Shown in pieces: positions 1 to 5,790 of a DNA stretch of 5,790 nucleotides. The position numbers and the translations under genes were made by a program. Every line of letters begins with the position of its first letter. Within the stretch, counting starts at the first letter, position 1. The stretch is taken from NCBI GenBank assembly GCA_017556665.1, contig JAFYMJ010000081.1, positions 1-5,790 of the forward strand. The letters run 5' to 3'. The notes below the pieces were generated by a model. The model was not told the DNA's origin and ran no database searches. It worked only from the letters and a program-made list of their open reading frames with translations. The stretch comes from Bacteroidales bacterium (GTDB lineage: Bacteria; Bacteroidota; Bacteroidia; Bacteroidales; UBA932).

Positions 1-2816
1 AGTTTTGAATTTACCAGTATATTGAATCTTTTCAAGTTGTCATTCCAGATACTCATAATCTTCATTCTGCCGGCATTGTTGTTATATACCATTACAGAAT
101 CGCCTGTCAGGTCAAGGAAAACTTTTGGTTGAGTATGAAGTTCAGACAATTTGGCTGAACCAGAGAAGTAACCTTTAAAGTTGAATGGTTTGTTTAGGAA
201 TGCATTAAGTATATCAATATCAAAATTACTTAATTTTATTCCCAATGAATCTTTTCCGCTTTTTGCAATAGTGCCACCTGCTTCCAAGGATTGAAGGTCA
301 TTTATTATTTTAAAGTCAGATATCCTTATAAGTGTGTCACAGTAGTCAATATTTGCATTATTAAGATTCCAAGTCTTTCCTTTTATGTTAAAATGTGAGC
401 GGTTGTCAATGTTTACATCTATATGTTTGTCTGGCTTGAACTGTGCAGACAAATTGATATATGCATTATTCTCACTTAATGAATCATTCTTGAATCTGAA
501 GTTAGCTTTAAGCAGATTGTTGGTAATCTTAAGATTTATCTTACTGCTGTCCATTGCTATACCTGCCAACCTTATGTTGTCTGAGTACAGTTTAACAAGA
601 GTTGAATCGGTTGAACTTACTTTAAGGTTAAGGTTTTTAAAGAAGTTCTTCTCGTACGCAACTCTCTTTGAGTTTAATGCAGCCTCCAAATTGTTTCTCT
701 TGTCTACATTAATCTTAAGTTTTGTATCCTGATGAATATACAGTCCCGGCATCAGTACTTCACAGATGCCAATGGAGTTATTGGTAACAATATCCAGTTC
801 ATATTCACCAATCGAGTGCACTCTTATTCTATTGTCCTGTAGGAAGTTGTCTATTTTTGATGCAATGGCAATTTCCTTTATCCTTTTAATGAAATCTATA
901 ATTGTAGCTTTTCCCTTGTACTTGGCTTTTATAAACGGTGATTCCACTGAGGCTGTATATATGCTGTCCCTGTGGTTTTCCGCACTTGACAATCTGATTC
1001 TATCAAAATGATATTTGTTGTTGGAGTTGTTCAGATGTGCATCTTCTACATTTACATATCCAATAATATTGTTGTCGTGAGTCTTTACAAAGTTAGACTG
1101 CACATTCATACTTATCTCCAGCTTTTCAAACCTGTTGTCAATGTTAAGTTCCTTTAAATTTGCGTAAGGAATTTCTGCGTAGAATTTGTATTTGTTTGAT
1201 GATTCTTTATTGAATGTGAACAAACCCTGGAACATCATATTAAGGTTTGGATCATTGCTCACTATTTTACCATCAAAACTGTTTGATGTGTATGTACCCT
1301 CTGCAAATATATCTCTGTACTTGTATTTGTTGAAATCAAGTTCTTTAATCTTAAGCTTATGCAGTTTTATATTATTGCCTCCGTACCACTCCTTGGCAAT
1401 TTTTGCCTCAACAGTGGCATCCATTGTTACATGTCCCAATATTGGTGTCTGAATTATTTGTCCAATATTGAACTGGTCAGTAGAAACATGTCCACTGAAA
1501 TATTGCCCTCTGTCTCCTGGCTCATCTCTGAACAAAAGGTCTACATTGGCTACACCCACGCTGGACTGTATCTCAATATCACCAACAAAATCATTAAGCA
1601 GACCAGTTAGTGTCCCATATACGTTATATTGTTCAAATGGAGACAATATCTGGAAGAGCTTTTTCTTTGGTGTATTGTTTATGGATGAGACAATACGGGA
1701 TACATCATTTGTTGTGGTATATCCATTATTGATTTCAGCAACTGCCATGGCAGACCTTACATCGGGAAGACCAATAAGCCTTACTGCAATATCAAGGAAG
1801 GTTTGGCCTGTTACAGAGGATATTCTAATTGATTCAGACCTTAAATCTTTTACCGGACCCTCTACCTCTCCTGTTACATACATTGCCATATTGCTGTTGT
1901 AAAGAGTTGGAGTTATACGTCCGATTGTTTTGAAACTCAGATAAGAATCCTGAGAATTCAGACCCATTTCTACAAGATTTACATACTCTTTAAAGTCTTT
2001 GCTTGAGTTGTATTTCATGTAGAAATATTTTCCTCTTACTGTTGAATAGGCATCTTCTATAATAAGGTCAGTCAGCAGTGCCTGTCTATTCCAGATTTTA
2101 AGGTTTCCAGTTAATGTATTCAGTCTGAAACCGCTTTTGTCTTTACCGCTGATATTTCTTACAGTAGCATAAAGTGTATCATTTTCCAACTTTACATTAC
2201 TTATGTTCACATTAATTCCAGTAATGTCCAAATCGGCAAAATTTATAATGCTGTCACCCTTGAATGTCTCTTTGAAAGGGTTGTTAAGACGGAATCTGAA
2301 GTCACTTATCTTTACAGATGAGGCAAGCATTTTAAGATCAATGCCATCTGTTGTGTCTTTTTGTCTGTTTTTGTCCCTTTTGAATATTCTGTCAAGATTT
2401 GAGTATCTTTCATTGTCAATCTCCCGTTCATTGAACAGATTGAACTCACCCTCTTCAAGGACCACTTTCTTTATCCTTAAATCTAATGTTGCCAAATCTG
2501 ATGTACTGAAAGTAAGAGAAACTTTGTTGCAACTCAATAGGGTATCTGTATGGTTAAAATTCTTTTTAAGTGAATCCAGCAATGGTGAACTCTGTGCAGA
2601 TGTAATTGAAACATCTGTCAATATAAGTTTGTTAAAGAACAGATAGTATACTTTACCTATAGAGATTTTTCCATCAAGCTTGTCAGATACACTGTCTGTA
2701 ATACTCTTGATTATAGATGTTTGTACAGTGGGAAATTGCAACAATACCAATACTGCCATCTGCAAACCTACAAACAGCAATATAAGGTACAGAACTATTT
2801 TTATGAATCTTTTGAT
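1..2816 (-). CDS. tamB: TamB-like translocation/assembly module protein (AsmA-like, DUF490 family), N-terminal 938 residues; C-terminus beyond left edge
   Basis: The minus strand is open from an in-frame TAA (2835-2837) to the left edge, giving 938 residues without a stop. The protein begins KRFIKIVLYLILL and has a hydrophobic signal anchor at about residues 4-28. It continues with KLDGKISIGKV (46-56) and FNKLILTDV (61-69), as in the N-terminus of Bacteroidales TamB/AsmA-like proteins. The rest is a long succession of short beta-prone segments rich in Asn, Asp, Lys and Ser, with no catalytic motif, as expected for the lipid-conducting beta-taco fold. Family knowledge: TamB is anchored in the inner membrane, spans the periplasm and works with a BamA/TamA-type outer-membrane protein in phospholipid transport and outer-membrane assembly. 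Bacteroidales homologues are roughly 1,400-1,500 residues, so about a third, including the conserved C-terminal DUF490 region, should lie to the left. I chose an ATC start at 2814-2816: it follows AAGGAG by 7 bases and replaces the usual initiator in MKRF. The first in-frame ATG (2757-2759, codon 20) would remove most of the anchor. Divergent from tsaD. Confidence 0.85.
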   Translation of the reverse strand, partial: MKRFIKIVLYLILLFVGLQMAVLVLLQFPTVQTSIIKSITDSVSDKLDGKISIGKVYYLFFNKLILTDVSITSAQSSPLLDSLKKNFNHTDTLLSCNKVSLTFSTSDLATLDLRIKKVVLEEGEFNLFNEREIDNERYSNLDRIFKRDKNRQKDTTDGIDLKMLASSVKISDFRFRLNNPFKETFKGDSIINFADLDITGINVNISNVKLENDTLYATVRNISGKDKSGFRLNTLTGNLKIWNRQALLTDLIIEDAYSTVRGKYFYMKYNSSKDFKEYVNLVEMGLNSQDSYLSFKTIGRITPTLYNSNMAMYVTGEVEGPVKDLRSESIRISSVTGQTFLDIAVRLIGLPDVRSAMAVAEINNGYTTTNDVSRIVSSINNTPKKKLFQILSPFEQYNVYGTLTGLLNDFVGDIEIQSSVGVANVDLLFRDEPGDRGQYFSGHVSTDQFNIGQIIQTPILGHVTMDATVEAKIAKEWYGGNNIKLHKLKIKELDFNKYKYRDIFAEGTYTSNSFDGKIVSNDPNLNMMFQGLFTFNKESSNKYKFYAEIPYANLKELNIDNRFEKLEISMNVQSNFVKTHDNNIIGYVNVEDAHLNNSNNKYHFDRIRLSSAENHRDSIYTASVESPFIKAKYKGKATIIDFIKRIKEIAIASKIDNFLQDNRIRVHSIGEYELDIVTNNSIGICEVLMPGLYIHQDTKLKINVDKRNNLEAALNSKRVAYEKNFFKNLNLKVSSTDSTLVKLYSDNIRLAGIAMDSSKINLKITNNLLKANFRFKNDSLSENNAYINLSAQFKPDKHIDVNIDNRSHFNIKGKTWNLNNANIDYCDTLIRISDFKIINDLQSLEAGGTIAKSGKDSLGIKLSNFDIDILNAFLNKPFNFKGYFSGSAKLSELHTQPKVFLDLTGDSVMVYNNNAGRMKIMSIWNDNLKRFNILVNSK

Positions 2817-2823
2817 AAAATTT

Positions 2824-2829
2824 CTCCTT
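2824..2829 (-). promoter_or_regulatory. Shine-Dalgarno sequence AAGGAG of the tamB-like gene
   Basis: Read on the minus strand, TAAGGAGA spans 2823-2830 and its core AAGGAG lies 7 bases before the ATC at 2814-2816. This near-perfect anti-16S match decides the start: it places initiation at ATC rather than at TTG codon 13 or ATG codon 20, neither of which has a comparable site. Strong Shine-Dalgarno sites are not the rule in Bacteroidota, so it may compensate for a weak initiation codon; that part is inference. Confidence 0.7.
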
Positions 2830-2845
2830 AATAGTTATAAAATAG

Positions 2846-2853
2846 CAAATTTA
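2846..2853 (-). promoter_or_regulatory. Putative -7 promoter element (TAAATTTG) for the tamB-like gene
   Basis: On the minus strand this reads TAAATTTG, an exact match to the Bacteroides primary-sigma -7 consensus TAnnTTTG. A transcript starting a few bases downstream (about 2838-2842) would have a leader of roughly 25 bases holding the Shine-Dalgarno site, which fits. No good TTTG -33 element is visible at the usual 19-20 base spacing, so the call rests on the -7 match and position. Confidence 0.5.
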
Positions 2854-2868
2854 GTTAAAAAAACTAAG

Positions 2869-2876
2869 TAAATTTG
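2869..2876 (+). promoter_or_regulatory. Putative -7 promoter element (TAAATTTG) for the tsaD operon
   Basis: TAAATTTG on the plus strand matches the Bacteroides -7 consensus TAnnTTTG exactly. The expected transcription start is around 2881-2884, giving a leader of only about 12-15 AT-rich bases before the tsaD ATG at 2896, with no Shine-Dalgarno site. As on the other strand, no convincing TTTG -33 element is seen at 19-20 bases; that position is occupied by the opposing -7 element. Confidence 0.55.
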
Positions 2877-2895
2877 CATCCAAATAAATATATTT

Positions 2896-3921
2896 ATGAG
2901 TATTTTAATTTTAGGAATTGAATCTTCTTGCGATGATACTTCTGCTGCTGTTTTAAAGGATGAGTATCTTTTGTCTAATGTTATGGCAAGTCAGGAGGTC
3001 CATAAAAATTACGGCGGTGTAATTCCTGAACTTGCATCAAGAGCACATCAGCAAAACATTTTGCCAGTTGTTGATTCTGCTTTAAAACAAGCTGGAGTTA
3101 CAATGCAAGATATAGATGCAATTGCATTTACCAGAGGTCCGGGTTTGTTAGGTTCTCTATTGGTGGGAACATCCTTTGCAAAAGGCCTTTCCATTTCTAC
3201 CGGCAAACCACTTGTAGAGGTAAACCATCTTCAAGGTCATATACTTTCTCCATTCATCAAACAATTGGATAAGGAGAATATCCACCCATCTTTCCCATAT
3301 TTGACACTATTGGTATCAGGTGGTCATACTCAAATTGTAAAGGTAAACAGCTATATGGAATTTGAGGTATTGGGCTCTACAATAGATGATGCTGTTGGTG
3401 AGGCTTTTGACAAATGTGCCAAGATGATGGGACTAGGGTATCCGGGTGGTCCTGTAATTGATAAGCTTGCCAAAATTGGTGATCCAAACAAATTCAAATT
3501 TTCAAAACCTCATATTGCTGGACTGGATTACAGTTTTAGTGGTATAAAGACATCTCTTTTGTACTTTTTGCGGGACATGCTTAAAGAGAATGAAAATTTT
3601 ATAGAAGAGAACAAAGCTGACATATGCGCTTCATTCCAGAAACATCTTATTGATATATTGATGGACAAGTTGATAAAAGCTGTAAAGCAAACTGGTATCA
3701 GACAAATTTCAATAGGTGGTGGAGTATCTGCAAATTCCGGTTTAAGAAATGCAATTGTGTCAGAAGGAGAGAAGAGAGGGTGGACAACGTTCATCCCTGA
3801 GTTCAAGTTTACAACAGATAATGCAGCAATGATTGCAATTTCTGGTTTATGTAAATATAGAGAAGGAATTCTATGCTCTCTTGATGCAGCTCCAATTTCA
3901 AGAATAGAAGATATGAAGTAG
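2896..3921 (+). CDS. tsaD: tRNA N6-adenosine threonylcarbamoyltransferase TsaD (Kae1/Gcp family)
   Basis: A complete 341-residue TsaD, normal for the bacterial family. TsaD transfers the threonylcarbamoyl group from threonylcarbamoyl-AMP, made by TsaC/TsaC2, to A37 of tRNAs that read ANN codons, giving t6A; it works in the cytoplasm with TsaB and TsaE. Visible landmarks, in order: the N-terminal ASKHA-fold motif GIESSCDDTS (7-16), PELASRAH (44-51), the metal ligands in NHLQGH (His111 and His115), the nucleotide-binding SGGHT (141-145), the STIDDAVGEAFDK region (161-173), DYSFSGIKT (211-219), GGGVSAN (274-280) and TTDNAAMIA with the third metal ligand Asp308. All expected active-site residues are present. 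The ATG at 2896 gives the usual short N-terminus before GIESS. There is no Shine-Dalgarno site, but a -7 box lies 20 bases upstream. The gene is divergent from the tamB-like gene and is followed after 2 bases by a flavoprotein gene, so the pair is probably co-transcribed. tsaD is essential or near-essential in many bacteria. Confidence 0.97.
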   Translation: MSILILGIESSCDDTSAAVLKDEYLLSNVMASQEVHKNYGGVIPELASRAHQQNILPVVDSALKQAGVTMQDIDAIAFTRGPGLLGSLLVGTSFAKGLSISTGKPLVEVNHLQGHILSPFIKQLDKENIHPSFPYLTLLVSGGHTQIVKVNSYMEFEVLGSTIDDAVGEAFDKCAKMMGLGYPGGPVIDKLAKIGDPNKFKFSKPHIAGLDYSFSGIKTSLLYFLRDMLKENENFIEENKADICASFQKHLIDILMDKLIKAVKQTGIRQISIGGGVSANSGLRNAIVSEGEKRGWTTFIPEFKFTTDNAAMIAISGLCKYREGILCSLDAAPISRIEDMK

Positions 3922-3923
3922 TT

Positions 3924-5483
3924 ATGAGAGAGGTTGAAATTATATTCAAGGCAAATATTATCCCCACCCAGGAGCAGATTCTTAATGAATGTGCCAAGAA
4001 TCTTAAGACAAATGTAAATAAGATTACTTCGCATAAAGTACTTAAGAAGTCCCTTGATGCCAGAGGTGGTGATATTAAATACAGATATAGGGTTAACGTA
4101 ACTCTTAAGGGGGAGCCTGTAATTCAACCTTATAATCTGGCGGAATTTAAAAATGTTACAGATTCTCAGCCAGTTATAGTAATTGGTGCTGGCCCGGCAG
4201 GTCTTTTTGCTGCCTTAAAATTAGTTCAGAGAGGATTAAAGCCAATTGTGCTTGAAAGGGGAAAGGATGTGCATGCAAGAAAGTATGATATGGCAAAATT
4301 ATCCAGAGAAGGTGTTGTAAACCCAAATTCAAACTACTGTTTTGGTGAAGGGGGTGCAGGAACCTTTTCCGATGGGAAATTGTATACCAGATCAACAAAA
4401 AAAGGTGATATATATGAGGTCCTTAATCTGTTTGTAAAGTTTGGTGCAAATCCCGATATATTGATTGAGTCACATGCACATATAGGAAGTGACAAACTGC
4501 CTCAGGTAATAGAGAATATGCGCAATTGCATAATTGAACATGGGGGAGAGGTGCATTTCAATTCACACGTTACAGATTTGTTCAAGAGTGACAATCTGTG
4601 GAATGTTACTGTAGAAGATTCGTTGGGTGAGGCTCCTGTTTCTCATTACAAGGCCGAAAATGTGATTCTGGCTACAGGACACTCAGCAAGGGATATATAT
4701 CACCTGTTCAAAAATAAGAATTGGGAGATTGAAGCTAAAGGTTATGCTTTAGGTGTTAGGGTTGAGCATCCGCAATCTCTTATAAACAACATACAGTACC
4801 ATGGCAAATATCAGCCGTACCTCCCTACAGCTGAATATTCATTGGTTGCACAAGTAGATGGCAGAGGTGTTTTCTCATTCTGTATGTGCCCTGGTGGAAT
4901 TCTTGTACCAGCTGCAACAAATGACAAGGAATTGGTCCTTAATGGAATGAGCAATTCACAAAGAAATTCAAAATGGGCTAATTCCGGAGTGGTTGTGGCA
5001 ATAAACCCAGAGGATATTCCAGAGGAATTTAACAAATATCAGGAACTTAAGGTTCTTAAGTTTCAGGAATCAGTTGAACAGAGATGTTACGCAGAGAGTA
5101 ATTCATTAAAAGCTCCTGCCCAGAGAATGGAAGATTTTGTGCATAAGAGGATATCGTCAGATCTTCCGCAATCATCTTATCATCCAGGTATTTATTCTGC
5201 AGACTTACACTCAATCTTGCCAGATTTTGTATCGGGAAGATTACAAAAGGCATTTGTGGAATTCAATAAAAAAATGAGGGGGTACCTAACTAACAAGGCC
5301 CTTTTGCTTGCTGTTGAATCCAGGACATCTTCACCTGTAAGAATTCCAAGAGATAAAGAGACTCTTGAACATATCTCATTAAAAGGGTTATACCCTTGTG
5401 GAGAAGGGGCTGGTTATGCAGGTGGAATTGTATCCTCTGCACTTGATGGTATAAATTGTGCCAACAAAATAAATAAAGGGTAA
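3924..5483 (+). CDS. FAD-dependent oxidoreductase of the COG2509 type, substrate unknown
   Basis: A complete 519-residue flavoprotein. Residues 1-80 form a small N-terminal domain carrying KKSLDARGGDIKYRYRV (41-57), a signature I associate with the COG2509 family. A Rossmann FAD-binding motif follows: VIVIGAGPAGLFAA (84-97, GxGxxG at 88-93), with the ribose-binding acidic residue in LERG (Glu111). Then come FGEGGAGTFSDGKL (140-153), the second FAD motif VILATGHSA (247-255), FSFCMCPGG (318-325, Cys320 and Cys322) and the C-terminal flavin-contacting GEGAGYAGGI (493-502), typical of this dehydrogenase group. No signal peptide or membrane segment is seen, so it is probably cytoplasmic. The physiological substrate of the family is not established as far as I know, so I give no gene symbol. 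The ATG at 3924 lies 2 bases after the tsaD stop, indicating translational coupling within one operon; no independent promoter or Shine-Dalgarno site is evident. The stop codon lies inside the stem of a downstream terminator. Confidence 0.92.
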   Translation: MREVEIIFKANIIPTQEQILNECAKNLKTNVNKITSHKVLKKSLDARGGDIKYRYRVNVTLKGEPVIQPYNLAEFKNVTDSQPVIVIGAGPAGLFAALKLVQRGLKPIVLERGKDVHARKYDMAKLSREGVVNPNSNYCFGEGGAGTFSDGKLYTRSTKKGDIYEVLNLFVKFGANPDILIESHAHIGSDKLPQVIENMRNCIIEHGGEVHFNSHVTDLFKSDNLWNVTVEDSLGEAPVSHYKAENVILATGHSARDIYHLFKNKNWEIEAKGYALGVRVEHPQSLINNIQYHGKYQPYLPTAEYSLVAQVDGRGVFSFCMCPGGILVPAATNDKELVLNGMSNSQRNSKWANSGVVVAINPEDIPEEFNKYQELKVLKFQESVEQRCYAESNSLKAPAQRMEDFVHKRISSDLPQSSYHPGIYSADLHSILPDFVSGRLQKAFVEFNKKMRGYLTNKALLLAVESRTSSPVRIPRDKETLEHISLKGLYPCGEGAGYAGGIVSSALDGINCANKINKG

Positions 5484-5504
5484 CCCAACAGAGTTACCCT
5501 TTTT
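5475..5504 (+). terminator. Rho-independent terminator of the tsaD operon, possibly bidirectional
   Basis: A perfect 10-bp stem, AAAGGGTAAC (5475-5484) with GTTACCCTTT (5493-5502), encloses an 8-base loop (5485-5492); T residues run from 5500 to 5504. The oxidoreductase stop codon TAA (5481-5483) lies in the left arm. On the minus strand the same hairpin is followed by a U-rich stretch (complement of about 5464-5477), so it may also end the convergent slyD-like transcript, whose stop codon is only 20 bases away. Confidence 0.85.
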
Positions 5505-5523
5505 ATTAGTATCAGGTGATATC

Positions 5524-5790
5524 CTAGTGACATCCGCCACAACCGCATGAAGAGCAGTCTGATGCACATCCATCACCACATGAATGTTGAACTTTTTCAC
5601 CAAACAAACCGTTTGTAAGCTCTGTTTCTGTAGCTTCTCTAATAGCCTCAACTTTACCGCTAAAGTGAAGTGATGCACCTGCAAGAGGGTGATTGAAGTT
5701 CATTAGAATTGTATCTTCTTTAATCTCGTCAATGCTTCCATTAAGTCTGTTACCCTCTGAATCCATCATAGGAAGTACGTTTCCAACTAC
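5524..5790 (-). CDS. slyD: SlyD-like FKBP-type peptidyl-prolyl cis-trans isomerase, C-terminal 88 residues; N-terminus beyond right edge
   Basis: The minus-strand frame enters from the right edge and ends at TAG (5524-5526). The visible part begins VVGNVLPMMDSEGNRLNG, which is the end of the inserted chaperone (IF) domain. It re-enters the FKBP fold with MNFNHPLAGASLHFSGKV (about residues 30-47 of the visible part; FNHPLAG is the diagnostic motif). It finishes in a Cys/His-rich tail with six cysteines in the last 20 residues, ending CGCGGCH. Family knowledge: SlyD is a cytoplasmic prolyl isomerase and folding chaperone whose His/Cys-rich tail binds Ni2+ and other metals, and Bacteroidales homologues are roughly 180-200 residues. 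About half the protein, including the start of the FKBP domain, therefore lies to the right. The ATG codons at 5764-5769 are internal, because the homologous frame continues upstream of them to the edge. Convergent with the tsaD operon across a shared hairpin. Confidence 0.93.
   Translation of the reverse strand, partial: VVGNVLPMMDSEGNRLNGSIDEIKEDTILMNFNHPLAGASLHFSGKVEAIREATETELTNGLFGEKVQHSCGDGCASDCSSCGCGGCH

Larger units (their letters stand above)
2845..2877. repeat. 33-bp interrupted palindrome containing both divergent -7 elements
   Basis: GCAAATTTA (2845-2853) and TAAATTTGC (2869-2877) are perfect 9-bp inverted repeats separated by 15 bases. Part of the spacer extends the symmetry, since TTAGTT at 2851-2856 is complementary to AACTAA at 2862-2867, though offset by 4 bases. 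Each arm contains the -7 box of one divergent promoter. The palindrome may simply be two copies of the same promoter motif facing opposite ways, or it could also bind a dimeric regulator. Confidence 0.6.

Noticed and set aside
2757..2759. ATG at codon 20 as the true TamB start
   Set aside because: It has no nearby Shine-Dalgarno site and would remove the KRF charges and most of the signal anchor, whereas the AAGGAG site points to the ATC 57 bases upstream. It remains the fallback if ATC does not initiate.
385..2871. Several plus-strand open frames of 63-147 codons (for example 385-732, 1468-1902 and 2203-2646)
   Set aside because: They lie antisense to the continuous 938-codon TamB-like frame, overlap one another in different frames, and their products show no recognisable domain; their Leu/Ser/Ile-rich composition is that of reverse-complemented coding sequence.
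3528..4127. A 199-codon minus-strand frame across the tsaD/oxidoreductase junction
   Set aside because: It is antisense to two well-conserved genes, has no recognisable motif, and looks like a chance shadow frame. The same applies to the shorter minus-strand frames at 3809-3997, 4174-4398, 4811-5035 and 5056-5253.
5388..5684. A 98-codon minus-strand frame overlapping the slyD-like gene
   Set aside because: It is out of frame with the clear SlyD sequence, runs through the terminator and into the end of the oxidoreductase gene, and has no family resemblance.
1..5790. A previously undescribed system, mobile element, CRISPR array or RNA gene
   Set aside because: Nearly every base is accounted for by four recognisable housekeeping-type genes and two short intergenic regions; no direct repeats, transposase, tRNA or structured RNA was seen.

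Overview
The window looks like ordinary chromosomal core-gene DNA from a member of the Bacteroidota, most likely the order Bacteroidales. The DNA is AT-rich. The promoter-like sites match the Bacteroides -7 consensus TAnnTTTG. The start of tsaD has no Shine-Dalgarno sequence, as is common in that phylum. The protein sequences also resemble Bacteroidales versions of TamB, TsaD, a COG2509 flavoprotein and SlyD. I cannot name a genus.

Layout. Bases 1-2816 are one open frame on the minus strand. It encodes the N-terminal 938 residues of a TamB-like envelope protein and runs off the left edge. A short intergenic region (2817-2895) carries back-to-back promoter-like elements inside a near-palindrome. 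Reading rightwards on the plus strand are tsaD (2896-3921, tRNA t6A synthesis) and, two bases later, a COG2509-type FAD-dependent oxidoreductase (3924-5483); the two are almost certainly one operon. A hairpin plus T-tract terminator overlaps the oxidoreductase stop codon. Convergent to this operon, on the minus strand, is the C-terminal part of a SlyD-like peptidyl-prolyl isomerase with a Cys/His-rich metal-binding tail (5524-5790), cut by the right edge.

How the genes relate. TamB serves outer-membrane biogenesis, TsaD translation fidelity, the flavoprotein an unknown redox reaction, and SlyD protein folding and metal handling. They do not form an obvious pathway, and I found no sign of a mobile element, CRISPR array, RNA gene or defence system.

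The most notable observation is that the TamB frame has no ATG, GTG or TTG at its expected start. A strong Shine-Dalgarno sequence sits 7 bases before an ATC codon, exactly where the family's initiator Met should be.
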